A stretch of DNA of 64,000 nucleotides, taken from contig NZ_JARTWB010000003.1 in assembly GCF_031450785.1 (NCBI RefSeq), positions 248,001-312,000 on the forward strand, given 5' to 3'. Below are positions 17,021-25,825 of the stretch, piece after piece; position 1 is the first letter of the stretch, and each line of letters begins with the position of its first letter. The stretch is from Caballeronia sp. LZ062. Its GTDB lineage: Bacteria; Pseudomonadota; Gammaproteobacteria; Burkholderiales; Burkholderiaceae. The notes under the pieces were generated by a model that saw only the letters and a program-made list of their open reading frames with translations, was not told the origin of the DNA and ran no database searches. Both the position numbers and the translations under genes were made by a program.

Positions 17021-19252
17021 ATGACTACACAAATCCCGTCGGACAACGCGACGCTTCCAGAGAACGTTGCGAACTGCGATCAAGAACCTATACACGCCCT
17101 AGGACACATTCAGCCGCACGGCGCCCTTCTATGTTTCGCCAACGACGGGAAGCTTGTCGCCCTGAGTGAGAACGCACCGTCACTTCTCGGTCCGCTTCCA
17201 GCTGTCGGACGCTCTCTGAACGCATCTCATCTGGACGAATGCGCGAGGAAAGCCATTCGAAATGCACTCGAGCACCCGCCTCCTGCGGCAGAGAGTTCAG
17301 AATGGCTTTCTCCGGGCGGCGATTGCTTCGACCTTGTCATTCACTGCTCCGGCGGCGTTCTGGTAGTCGAGTTCGAGCGGGTGCCGCCGAATACCCCGCA
17401 CGCCTCGCAGTTCGCGCTCTATTGTCAAAGAGCGATCCAGCGCCTGCAGGCAAAGCAGCACGACGATGTCGCCGACCTGCTGCAAGAGACTGCGCAGGCA
17501 ATCCGAGCCATGACCGGCTTCGACCGCGTCATGGGCTACCGCTTCATGGATGACGGAAGCGGCGAAGTGATTGCGGAGGCCAAGCGCGACGACCTGACGC
17601 CTTACTTGCATCAACGCTATCCGGCGAGCGACATTCCGGCACAAGCTCGTCGTCTCTACACGCTCAATCCGATCCGCCAGATCGCTTCCGTCACGGCAAA
17701 GCCCGTCCCTATCGTTCCCGCTGTCAATCCCGACACCAACGCACCGTTCGACTTGAGCCATTCCGTGCTCAGAAGCGTGTCGACGATTCATATCGAGTAC
17801 CTGCGCAACATGGGCGTATGCGCGTCCATGAGCGTCTCCATCATTGTCGACGGCAAGCTTTGGGGACTGTTTGCTTGTCACCATATGCAACCGTATCGAG
17901 CATCGCACGCAGTGCGGCTCTCGTGCACGGTCCTGACGCAGGTCGTGTCGATCCTTGTCTCGCAGACGCAAGCGCGCTTGCGCCTTTCGCAAGATCATCA
18001 GACGCAGGAGTTCGGGCAGCGTGTCGCCTTCGATCTCACGCGAGCCGACGATCTCATCGCGGGTCTGAGCGCGGCTGCGCCGGCGATTGTCGCGCTCGTG
18101 GATTGTGACGACGCCTTTGCCGTAGTCGATCAAGAGGTGGTGCCTCTCAAAGGGACGGAAGTAGCGCATCGCGAGTCGATCGTCTCGCTCGTGACGCGCG
18201 TCGTCGACGCTCGACAGGACATGCTCGCAACAGCGTCGTGGACGCGCGATCTGAGCGACCTGGAACCCATTCGCACCGAGGGCGGGGCAGCCGCCGGATG
18301 CCTCGTCATTCACGTCGGAGGCGACGTGCCCGTTGCGATCGTTTGGGTTCGCAACGAACTCGTCGAGACCATCAACTGGGCCGGCCCCACCGAGAAGGTC
18401 GTAGCGCAGGGCCCTAACGGGCCGAGGCTGACGCCTCGCGGTTCCTTCGAAGTGTGGAAGCAGGTCGTCACAGGCTCCTGCCGTCCCTGGAATGAATCGA
18501 ATCTTCGTGCTGCGCGTGAATTGCGGGCGATCCTTCAGGACGTCGCACTGCAGCGTATGCGGGAAGCCGAACGTGCCAAGACCACGTTGCTCGCCACGCT
18601 CGGCCACGATTTGCGCAATCCCCTGCAAGCAATCAACATGGCCATGTTGCTGATGGGCCGTGGCCTGGCGTCATCAGTCGATACGGCTCGGCGTGTCGAA
18701 GGCTCGACACAACGGATGCAATCGCTCATCAACTACATCTTGGATGTGAGCCGCATCCGCTCGGGCCTCGGACTGGGCCTTAAACGAGAGTTCGTCTCCT
18801 TGCGACAAGTGATCGAGAGCACCGTAGAGCAGAATCAACTGGCTCATCCGGGCGTGACGATATCGACTCGCCTGACCGACGATATCGGCGATGCATTTAT
18901 CGATCCGGACAGGTTCAGCCAGGCCCTGACCAACTTGATCAGCAATGCGCGCCAGCACGGGGACATCTCACAGCCGATCGAAGTGACCACGTCGGTGGAC
19001 GGGACCACTCACGTCGTTGAGGTGAGCAATTGTCTCCGCGAGCGCCCAGGCGTCTCATTCGAAAGGCTGCTCGATCCTTTCAAGAGCGGGTCCATCGATA
19101 AATCCAACAATCGGGGCGGGCTGGGCCTTGGTCTTTATATCGCCAATGCAATCGTCAAAGGGCATGACGCTGCATTAGACGGGCGATTCGACGAGACCCG
19201 CGCGCGAGTGTTCATTCGGCTCGACCCGGATTCGAGAGCCAGAACGCATTGA
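17021..19252 (+). CDS. bphP: Bacteriophytochrome histidine kinase (second of two)
   Basis: A second red/far-red photoreceptor kinase, about 743 residues from ATG 17021 (a GTG at 16976 is in frame). Cys19 in ANCDQEPIHALG is the biliverdin-binding position. GAF motifs PASDIPAQARRLYTLNPIR and LRSVSTIHIEYLRNMG are intact, and a PHY domain precedes the kinase. The HisKA His lies in LATLGHDLRNPLQAINM and the ATPase domain has NLISNARQHGD and GGLGLGLYIANAIV. The kinase part is of a different subtype from the first phytochrome (HDLRNPL, PhyR-type neighbours absent). No response regulator is adjacent on its strand. Confidence 0.94.
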   Translation: MTTQIPSDNATLPENVANCDQEPIHALGHIQPHGALLCFANDGKLVALSENAPSLLGPLPAVGRSLNASHLDECARKAIRNALEHPPPAAESSEWLSPGGDCFDLVIHCSGGVLVVEFERVPPNTPHASQFALYCQRAIQRLQAKQHDDVADLLQETAQAIRAMTGFDRVMGYRFMDDGSGEVIAEAKRDDLTPYLHQRYPASDIPAQARRLYTLNPIRQIASVTAKPVPIVPAVNPDTNAPFDLSHSVLRSVSTIHIEYLRNMGVCASMSVSIIVDGKLWGLFACHHMQPYRASHAVRLSCTVLTQVVSILVSQTQARLRLSQDHQTQEFGQRVAFDLTRADDLIAGLSAAAPAIVALVDCDDAFAVVDQEVVPLKGTEVAHRESIVSLVTRVVDARQDMLATASWTRDLSDLEPIRTEGGAAAGCLVIHVGGDVPVAIVWVRNELVETINWAGPTEKVVAQGPNGPRLTPRGSFEVWKQVVTGSCRPWNESNLRAARELRAILQDVALQRMREAERAKTTLLATLGHDLRNPLQAINMAMLLMGRGLASSVDTARRVEGSTQRMQSLINYILDVSRIRSGLGLGLKREFVSLRQVIESTVEQNQLAHPGVTISTRLTDDIGDAFIDPDRFSQALTNLISNARQHGDISQPIEVTTSVDGTTHVVEVSNCLRERPGVSFERLLDPFKSGSIDKSNNRGGLGLGLYIANAIVKGHDAALDGRFDETRARVFIRLDPDSRARTH

Positions 19253-19335
19253 CTTCGTGATGGCGCCTTCGCGACAGCCCGGCCATGCGCAACGGTTCGA
19301 TCCGACGAGGGACGAGCGCCGGTAATGCGCACGCG

Positions 19336-20280
19336 TTAGGAAGCATGATCCCGGACCAGAACGTCCCAAGGCGCGGGAGACGGACAGATGTCCTGCAAGA
19401 AGCCGACGAACGCTTTTACCGCCGGATTGCTGCGGCGGCTCTCGGGCCACACGGCATGTAGATGAAATCGGTCGTAGGCGAACTCATGCAGCACCGGTAC
19501 GAGCTCCCGCCGTCGAACGTAAGGCGCCGCGATATACGTCGTGGAAATTCCGATGCCGGCGCCGGCAGCCAACGTCGCGGCAATCGCATCGCTGACGTCG
19601 ATGATCAAAGCCGACGCAGGCGTGAACTCGACGAGCTTGCCTCCCACGCTGAATGGCCACGCGGCCTCCTGCCCCGTCGACTGATATCTGAAGTTCACGC
19701 ACTCGTGCTGCAAGAGATCGTTCGGGTGCTGCGGCACGCCTCGCTCTTGCACATAGCCGGGCGACGCGAACGCGCAGATCCGATGCGGTGCAAGACGACG
19801 CGCGATCAACCGCGTGTCGCCGGGATCGCCGACTCGAATGGCAACATCCACGCCCTCCTCGACCAGATCGACGTAGCGGTCGCTCAGGCGCACATCGACG
19901 GTCACTCTCGGATGCTGTCGGCGAAACGCGGGCAACGCCGGCGCGAGAATATTCACGCCGACGGGCAACGGCGCCGTCACCTTGAGCGTTCCCGCTGGCT
20001 CCGCGCGCGCAGCCGCGACGCCTTGTTCGATGCCTTCCGCCTCGCGCAACAAGCGTTGCGTGCGCTCCAGAAGATCTCGCCCCTCCGGCGTCAGCGTGAG
20101 CGAACGCGTGGTCCGGCTGAACAGCCTGAGGCCGAAATGCTGCTCCAGACGCTGGATGCTCTTGCTGATCGCCGATGGCGAAACGGACAGCGAACGCGCG
20201 GCGGCCGTGTAACTGCCCAGCGACGCGGCCCGCGCGAAAGCAATCAGCCCTGTCAGTCTTTCGATGGCGATTTGTTCCAT
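19336..20280 (-). CDS. LysR family regulator (DHCW/CrgA-like group)
   Basis: A 314-residue LTTR with N-terminal winged helix (residues 5-65; ARSLSVSPSAISKSIQRLEQHFG) and a periplasmic-binding-fold effector domain. SRTTRSLTLTPEG is typical of the CrgA-like subgroup that often represses a neighbouring oxidoreductase. The ATG at 20280 is used; a much longer open frame upstream runs antisense to the SDR gene and is not coding. It is divergent from the SDR at 20386, with 105 bases between, so it most likely controls that gene. Confidence 0.92.
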   Translation of the reverse strand: MEQIAIERLTGLIAFARAASLGSYTAAARSLSVSPSAISKSIQRLEQHFGLRLFSRTTRSLTLTPEGRDLLERTQRLLREAEGIEQGVAAARAEPAGTLKVTAPLPVGVNILAPALPAFRRQHPRVTVDVRLSDRYVDLVEEGVDVAIRVGDPGDTRLIARRLAPHRICAFASPGYVQERGVPQHPNDLLQHECVNFRYQSTGQEAAWPFSVGGKLVEFTPASALIIDVSDAIAATLAAGAGIGISTTYIAAPYVRRRELVPVLHEFAYDRFHLHAVWPESRRSNPAVKAFVGFLQDICPSPAPWDVLVRDHAS

Positions 20281-20385
20281 GATGGCATCATTAAAGCGAA
20301 GGACGGCGGGATTATCAAGCCAGGTTTCGCGAATTAACCTTCTTCCATCGACGCCGAAACCGGCGAAGTCAAACAGGAGAAGGGA

Positions 20386-21153
20386 ATGAACGCGAATACG
20401 AAAGCGCAAGACGCACAGGCCGAAGCAGTCGCTCACCGCGCGCTGGCAGGCAAGACGGCACTGATCTTTGGCGGAACATCGGGCATCGGGCTCGACGCGG
20501 CGATCCAGGCCAAGCGGGCGGGCGCGGACGTCATCGTCGTCGGGCGATCTGCCGACACGGCGCAACGCGTCGCCGCAGAACATGGCTTCGCCGGATGGCG
20601 CGCGGCGGACGTGACCGACGCGAACGCTCTGCAGGAGGCCGTTCGCGACATTCCCAAGGTCGATCATCTGGTGCTGCTGGCGGGCACCTTTGTGGCAGGG
20701 ACGGTGCGCGAGGCCGACGTAGCGCATCTGCGAAACGCATTCGAGGAACGCATCTGGGCGGCCGTGCACGTCATTCGCGCCCTCGGAGACCGGTTGAGCG
20801 CAGATGGCTCGATCACGTTCATCTCGGGCAGTCTCGCCGACCGGCCGAACGCCTGCGGCACCGCAGTGCTCGCCGCCGCATCCGCCGCGATGGAAGCGCT
20901 CGCGCGCGGCCTCGCACTCGAACTGGCGCCGGTGCGAGTCAACACGCTGTCGCCCGGTCCGATCGACACGCCGATTCTGCGTAAAGCGCTCGGTGACGCG
21001 CGCGATGCGGTCGTGGCGAACATAGAGAAGACGTTGCCGCTGCATCGTCTCGGCACCGCGAGCGAAGCCGGAGCGGGCGTGGTGTTCCTGATGACCAATG
21101 GCTTCATGAACGCAGCGACGCTGAACGTCGATGGCGGCGCGCGCCTCGTCTAG
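20386..21153 (+). CDS. Short-chain dehydrogenase/reductase-like protein lacking Tyr/Lys
   Basis: A 255-residue Rossmann-fold SDR. The cofactor motif is FGGTSGIGLDAA and the C-terminal segment NTLSPGPIDTPIL is typical. The usual catalytic YxxxK is not there: in GTAVLAAASAAMEALARG the Tyr position is Leu162 and the Lys position is Ser166, and the NNAG motif is LLAG. It may bind NAD(P) without classical dehydrogenase chemistry or use other residues. AGGAGAAGGGA precedes the ATG. Divergent LysR regulator upstream. Confidence 0.87.
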   Translation: MNANTKAQDAQAEAVAHRALAGKTALIFGGTSGIGLDAAIQAKRAGADVIVVGRSADTAQRVAAEHGFAGWRAADVTDANALQEAVRDIPKVDHLVLLAGTFVAGTVREADVAHLRNAFEERIWAAVHVIRALGDRLSADGSITFISGSLADRPNACGTAVLAAASAAMEALARGLALELAPVRVNTLSPGPIDTPILRKALGDARDAVVANIEKTLPLHRLGTASEAGAGVVFLMTNGFMNAATLNVDGGARLV

Positions 21154-21344
21154 CCCCAAAGGCAGTCGAGGAAGACACTGCACCCGGCTTAAGCGACATC
21201 GATCATGGCGCCGTACTACGCGAAACGCGCGAGCGCCGGACTCACCGCGAGTGAAGCGAGCCGCATCTCGCAGGCAAGCGAAGATGCTTCCTGTCAACAT
21301 GAGGCCCACGCGCGGGCAGCTATGTCCGGCGGGCTGACCGGCTC

Positions 21345-22430
21345 TTACGCCATGCGCTGCAAATAGCCGGGAAGGTTAGGTTCCGGCAGTACGGCCAGCA
21401 CCTTCAACCGCTGACGCGTGCGTTTCTCGCCCCGGCGCAGATGGTCTTCCAGCGCCCGCGAAGCCGCGCGCACGTCCCCGGCCACGAGATGTTCCAGGAC
21501 GGCGCGATGTTCCATCAACGTGCCCATCTCGGGGTGCAGCCGGAAGGCATCGTAGAAGGCGTGATTCACGATGAGCGGCATGTGCGCGTGGCTCACGGCC
21601 GCCAGCAGCTTCCGGTTCGGCGCGTGAGACAGGAACTTGTCGTGCAGCGTCTTTTCGAGTTCGTAGAGGACCGCTGCATCGATCGAATCGGGATCTCCGA
21701 TGGCGCGTTCGATATCGGCAAGCGCCGCTTGTATTTCCTCCGTCGGCAGCAGCGGCGCGCTCATGCGCAGCGCGGCCGGCTCGAGCAAGACGCGCAACTC
21801 GTAGTCCTCGCGCACCGCCCGCGCGGTCAGCGGCCCGCAGAGCCAGTGGGAGTACGCCGACTTCTCAACCAGCCCCCGGTCGCGCAGCCGGTTCAACGCT
21901 TCGCGCACCGTCCCGCGGCTGACGCCGAAGGTCGCGGCGGCATCGCTTTCATCGATGCGAAAGTGCCCGAAGACGATGCCGAGCGAAATCGCCGCTTCCA
22001 TCGAATCGTAGATGCGCTCGCTGTTCGATGGAATGTCGAGCGGCTCGGGCAAGTTGTCGAATCCGAGAGCGTCTCCCGAAAGCGGCTCGCGCATCGGCTC
22101 GGGCACGCTGCCGTCCGCGCCTGCGACCAGATACCCGCGCCCCTCGAACGTATGCAGCAGGCCGCCTGCGTGAAGCATCTCGAAGGCCTTGCGCACCGGC
22201 ACGCGGCTCGTGCCGAAGATGCGGGCGACGGGCCCTTCCAGCAGCACGAGGCCCGGTTTCACGCGGCCGAGTGCGATGGCGGCTCTCAGACGATCGTAGA
22301 TCACGCGATACCGGAGCCGGCTATCGGTTTCGACGAGGTTGTCGCCCACCGTCGTATTCGTCGATACATCCGGCGTGATCGATTCTGCCCTGGCGCGTGG
22401 AGTTCGTGCAGCGGTTGTCCGTCTTGTCAT
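21345..22430 (-). CDS. GntR-type regulator with two winged-helix domains plus FCD
   Basis: About 361 residues from ATG 22430. Two separate GntR winged helices are visible: about residues 40-103 (ARIFGTSRVPVRKAFEMLH) and 138-199 (ATFGVSRGTVREALNRLRD). An FCD ligand domain follows to the C-terminus. Ordinary FCD regulators have one winged helix and about 230 residues. It is the last gene of the nine-gene operon, 19 bases after the solute-binding-like gene, so it probably regulates that operon. The frame is open further upstream into the previous gene, but that part is not needed for any domain. Confidence 0.87.
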   Translation of the reverse strand: MTRRTTAARTPRARAESITPDVSTNTTVGDNLVETDSRLRYRVIYDRLRAAIALGRVKPGLVLLEGPVARIFGTSRVPVRKAFEMLHAGGLLHTFEGRGYLVAGADGSVPEPMREPLSGDALGFDNLPEPLDIPSNSERIYDSMEAAISLGIVFGHFRIDESDAAATFGVSRGTVREALNRLRDRGLVEKSAYSHWLCGPLTARAVREDYELRVLLEPAALRMSAPLLPTEEIQAALADIERAIGDPDSIDAAVLYELEKTLHDKFLSHAPNRKLLAAVSHAHMPLIVNHAFYDAFRLHPEMGTLMEHRAVLEHLVAGDVRAASRALEDHLRRGEKRTRQRLKVLAVLPEPNLPGYLQRMA

Positions 22431-22449
22431 CGTGGAACGAACGGCGCCA

Positions 22450-23673
22450 TCAGGACCGCATGAACTCGGTCCAGCGGCGCACGAGGTAGTTATGCTCATC
22501 CATGACCGAATCCCAGACCGCGATCCGGCTCATGCGTGCGACGTAATCGCCGCCGTCGCGCACCTGGCCCGCCTGGACCAGATGCTGGCTGGTCGGGCCC
22601 GGCAAGTCCGTCGACGCCGGCGCACCATCGTACCAGTACGCCCATTCCGCGTCGTTCATGTGCCCGCGCGAGCGCTCGGGATTGGAGATGTAGAAGCCCT
22701 GCCGCGCCATCGTCGCCCCGGCCCAGCCTTCGAGCCACCAGTTCAGGTACTCGTAGGCGGCATCGAGCACCCGGCCATGCGCGAGCCTCGAGATGCCGAG
22801 CCCGCCGAACCACGCGCGATACCCTTCTCGCGGCCGCGCGAGGCGAAAGCGCAAGCCGGCACGCTCCAGTTCGATGGTCGCCGGAGACCATATGCTCTGA
22901 ATTACCACCTTGTTCGCGATCATGAGTTGCGCCGCTTCGGCGAAGCTCGACCAGAAACCCGCGAAATGGCCGCGGCGCTTGAAGTCGATAAGCGTCGCGA
23001 TCAGTTGGTCGATCTCCTCGATCTCCAGATTGCCGATGTCCTTGAAGCGCATGAGTCCGCTCGCTTCGACTGCGAGCGCCGCGTCTATGGCACCGATCGC
23101 GGCATCCGCCTGCAATGCGACGCGGCCCGCGAGTTCCGGCGCAAGCAGCCAGGCCCAGCTTTCCTCGCCCGCGGTGAGCGTGGCCGGCAGCGCGTCGTCG
23201 AGATAGACGAAGCTGTCCGCGTTGTGAGTGAGCGGCAGCATGCTGATGCGCCCGCTCGGCGTGCGCCCGAGCGACCCGTCGCTCTGCACGAAAAGGCGAT
23301 CCGCCGGCACGCTGCCCGCCGCCCGGCGTACAGCAGAGCGGCCGATGCGCCCGGTGCGTGGCAACGCATTGATCTCTTCCCAGCGCCGGACGCGCGAGCA
23401 GTCGATTGGCTGCAGTGCGTGCGTCGGCCATAGACAGTCGAGGCTGTGGAACCACTGATCGTAAAGCTCGTAGCGTTCCGGATGCATTGCACCTTCGCGC
23501 TGCACGCTGGAGCCGTCGTCGACAATGAAACGCAGGCGAATTCCGAGGTCCTGTTCGGCGCGCTCGCGAATGTGCTCCTGAAGCGTGACGGACGTACCGA
23601 GCACGCGCAGTTCGACCTTCGACGGGTGAATGGCTGGCGCGGACGCGGGCGACTTCGGGCGGACGGATTTCAA
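22450..23673 (-). CDS. Solute-binding-protein-like protein (PotD/PotF type) without signal peptide
   Basis: About 407 residues with the fold of extracellular solute-binding family proteins: N-terminal VELRVLGTSVTLQEHIRERA, middle VVIQSIWSPATIELERAG and C-terminal AAYEYLNWWLEGWAGATMARQGFY, as in polyamine-type binding proteins. The start is inferred as TTG 23673, whose last two bases overlap the GTPase stop (TTGA), so translation is probably coupled. No export signal is seen from this start, and no permease or ATPase gene is in the operon. It may act in the cytoplasm as a ligand-binding partner, or the start may be wrong. Confidence 0.72.
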   Translation of the reverse strand: MKSVRPKSPASAPAIHPSKVELRVLGTSVTLQEHIRERAEQDLGIRLRFIVDDGSSVQREGAMHPERYELYDQWFHSLDCLWPTHALQPIDCSRVRRWEEINALPRTGRIGRSAVRRAAGSVPADRLFVQSDGSLGRTPSGRISMLPLTHNADSFVYLDDALPATLTAGEESWAWLLAPELAGRVALQADAAIGAIDAALAVEASGLMRFKDIGNLEIEEIDQLIATLIDFKRRGHFAGFWSSFAEAAQLMIANKVVIQSIWSPATIELERAGLRFRLARPREGYRAWFGGLGISRLAHGRVLDAAYEYLNWWLEGWAGATMARQGFYISNPERSRGHMNDAEWAYWYDGAPASTDLPGPTSQHLVQAGQVRDGGDYVARMSRIAVWDSVMDEHNYLVRRWTEFMRS

Positions 23674-24731
23674 TCTACGGTTTCGACTGTCTGGAGATGC
23701 CGGCAGAAGCGGCGATACGACTGCTCGACGGCATCGCGCGCAAGCCCTTCTGCGATGAAGACGAGCCGCGAGCGCGGCGTGGCGTCCGGCCACGCATCGA
23801 GATGCAGGACCGGATGCACGAGATGGTGCACGGCGTGCAGGACGACCGGCTGCGCGACGCCGGCAAGCGCGAGCAGTCCCTTGACCCGCAGGATGGTATC
23901 ACCGTGCCGGTTCAGCAGCATCGTGAGCCAGAGCGTGAAAACAGGCCAGTCGATGGGTTCGTCGAATTCGATTGCGAACGCGGAAAGCGAGCCCAGAGCC
24001 TCGCGATGCGCAGGCAGCGCGTTGAGCCGCGCGAGCGGATTCTCATCATTGCGCTCGGCAGATGACGGCGGGCGCGCGCGCTGCACGAACGCCGTGAAGT
24101 CGTGCGCATTCGCTGCGGCATCGAGCACGATCGATGCATCGTCCTCGCGCGTGCGCCGCGCCACGCGCGCTGCGGGATTCAGAGCCGCCAACATGAGTTC
24201 GAGCGCATCGAGCGCTTCTGCGTCGGCGAGATCGGCCTTGCTGATGACGATGCGGTCGGCAGCGGCCACCTGACCCATCCACTCGGGATGATGTTCGCGC
24301 TGATGCGTGGCGTTGAGCGCATCGACGACGGTGACGATCGCCGAGATCGAGTAATGACTGGACACGATACGGTCGCCGAGCAAGGTCGCGACGATGGGCG
24401 CGGGCGTGGCGAGTCCGGTTGTCTCCAGCACCACGCGCGTGAACGGCGGCACTTCGCCGCGCGCCCTCTGCGAGAAGAGATGCGCGAGCGCGTCCTTCAG
24501 TTCGCCGCGAATCGCGCAGCAGACGCAGCCGTTATCGAGCAGGACCGTCTGCGCCTGCTCGACTTCGCCCATCAGCAAATGGTCCAGTCCGACTTCGCCG
24601 AACTCGTTGACGAGCACGGCCGTGTCACGGGCCGCGTCGCCCTTGAGGACATCCGCGAGCAGCGTCGACTTGCCGCTGCCGAGAAAGCCGGTGACGATCG
24701 TCACCGGAATAACGTCGTAGGCGAGGCTCAT
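23670..24731 (-). CDS. COG0523 family GTPase (CobW-like putative metallochaperone)
   Basis: A 353-residue G3E GTPase. Walker A is GFLGSGKST (residues 15-23), the metal motif CxCC is at Cys69-Val70-Cys71-Cys72, and the guanine motif is SKAD. A C-terminal CobW_C domain follows (ending near residue 345). Family members deliver Zn, Co or Fe to specific enzymes using GTP. It overlaps the preceding small CGMCG gene by four bases (ATGA). Operon position suggests it loads metal into an operon enzyme, for which the PgdA/imidase-like hydrolase is the obvious candidate. It is not near cobalamin genes, so the name cobW is not applied. Confidence 0.9.
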   Translation of the reverse strand: MSLAYDVIPVTIVTGFLGSGKSTLLADVLKGDAARDTAVLVNEFGEVGLDHLLMGEVEQAQTVLLDNGCVCCAIRGELKDALAHLFSQRARGEVPPFTRVVLETTGLATPAPIVATLLGDRIVSSHYSISAIVTVVDALNATHQREHHPEWMGQVAAADRIVISKADLADAEALDALELMLAALNPAARVARRTREDDASIVLDAAANAHDFTAFVQRARPPSSAERNDENPLARLNALPAHREALGSLSAFAIEFDEPIDWPVFTLWLTMLLNRHGDTILRVKGLLALAGVAQPVVLHAVHHLVHPVLHLDAWPDATPRSRLVFIAEGLARDAVEQSYRRFCRHLQTVETVD

Positions 24732-25027
24732 GGCAAGACTTCATCCTCCGAGAACAGCGTCAGCGGATCGAGCGGGCGGCCGAGCATGGTTTCGGCGGCT
24801 TTCCAGACCTGCATGAAGTCGTCGACGATGACCTGCGCCCCGGTCGGCGACGCGAGCACGAATGACTGCCCGTGGAAATCGGCGAGCCTGAGACGGTAAC
24901 TTTGCAGCAGGCGGTTCGCGTGTGCGATCTGCACGTAGCGCTGCCGCCGCGCATTCACGCCCTCACCCGCCGCGACGGTGTTCGACCAGTGACGCCCGCC
25001 ACCCAATAATCCGCACATGCCGCACAT
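24728..25027 (-). CDS. Small conserved-looking protein with N-terminal CGMCG
   Basis: A 99-residue protein of unknown function starting MCGMCGLLGGGRHW, so a Cys-x2-Cys pair lies at the extreme N-terminus. The rest has RYVQIAHANRLLQSYRL and GQSFVLASPTGAQVIVDDF, which suggests a small alpha/beta fold. A strong AAGGAGG site precedes the ATG. Its stop overlaps the GTPase start by four bases, so the two are probably made in matched amounts. A metal-binding or chaperone-partner role is an inference from that coupling and the Cys pair. Confidence 0.78.
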   Translation of the reverse strand: MCGMCGLLGGGRHWSNTVAAGEGVNARRQRYVQIAHANRLLQSYRLRLADFHGQSFVLASPTGAQVIVDDFMQVWKAAETMLGRPLDPLTLFSEDEVLP

Positions 25028-25041
25028 TGCGTCGTCCTCCT

Positions 25042-25800
25042 TTAGGGCATCACGTCGCCCGAGTTCGGCCCGAGCGTCTGGCCGACGAACAGGTTGCCGC
25101 CGGGATCGGATGCGAGCAGTACGGCCGCCGGCGCGACTTCTTCCGGGCGTCCGAAGCGCCTGAGCGGCAGTTCCTTCGACTTCGACTCCTTCCAGGCCGC
25201 GCTGATGCCATCGACGAGCGGCGTTTCGATAGGCCCGGGCGCGATGGCGTTGACGAGCACGTTGTCCGGCGCGGCCTCGATGGCAAGCGACTTTGTGAAT
25301 CCGATCACGCCGGCCTTGGCCGCCGAATAGTGCGTCAATTCAGCGCCGCCCTTGATCCCGAGTTGCGACGCCACATTGATGATGCGCCCCCAGCGCTGCG
25401 CCGTCATGGACGGTAGCGCGCGCCGGGAGCACAGAAAGACGCTGCGCAGATCGACGCGCATCATCTCGTCCCACATCTGCGTGGTGAGGTCGGTGCAGCG
25501 CGCCTGCGTGAGCATCCCCGCATTGTTCACCAGAATGTCGATGCCGCCGTACACGTCGATACATCGATCGACGATGCCGTGCGCGCCCGCCTCGTCGCCG
25601 ACGTCGGCGGTGACCGTCTCGACTTGCACGCCGAGCGCCCGGCACGCGTCGGCTTGCGCTCTGAGACGCGATTCGTTGAGATCGGCGAGCACGAGTCGCG
25701 CGCCCGCTTCGGCAAAGGCGAGCGCGATGGCCGCGCCGATGCCGCTTGCCGAACCGGTGACGACGGCGCGGCGGCCGTCGAGTGAGAAAGTCGAAGCCAT
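25042..25800 (-). CDS. SDR family oxidoreductase (FabG-like)
   Basis: A 252-residue classical SDR: TGSASGIGAA cofactor loop, NNAG, catalytic Ser in NVASQLGIKG and YSAAK (Tyr and Lys present), then NAIAPGPIETPL. Domain length is standard. It is 14 bases before the small CGMCG gene and 25 after a second SDR. The two SDRs differ clearly in sequence, so they may act on successive hydroxy or keto intermediates. Exact substrate unknown. Confidence 0.92.
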   Translation of the reverse strand: MASTFSLDGRRAVVTGSASGIGAAIALAFAEAGARLVLADLNESRLRAQADACRALGVQVETVTADVGDEAGAHGIVDRCIDVYGGIDILVNNAGMLTQARCTDLTTQMWDEMMRVDLRSVFLCSRRALPSMTAQRWGRIINVASQLGIKGGAELTHYSAAKAGVIGFTKSLAIEAAPDNVLVNAIAPGPIETPLVDGISAAWKESKSKELPLRRFGRPEEVAPAAVLLASDPGGNLFVGQTLGPNSGDVMP

Positions 25801-25825
25801 GTGAGAGCGTCCTGTATGCAGTGAA

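Noticed and set aside
20281..21309. N-terminal extension of the LysR frame
   Set aside because: The extra 343 codons are antisense to the SDR gene and have no domain; a normal LysR start exists at 20280.
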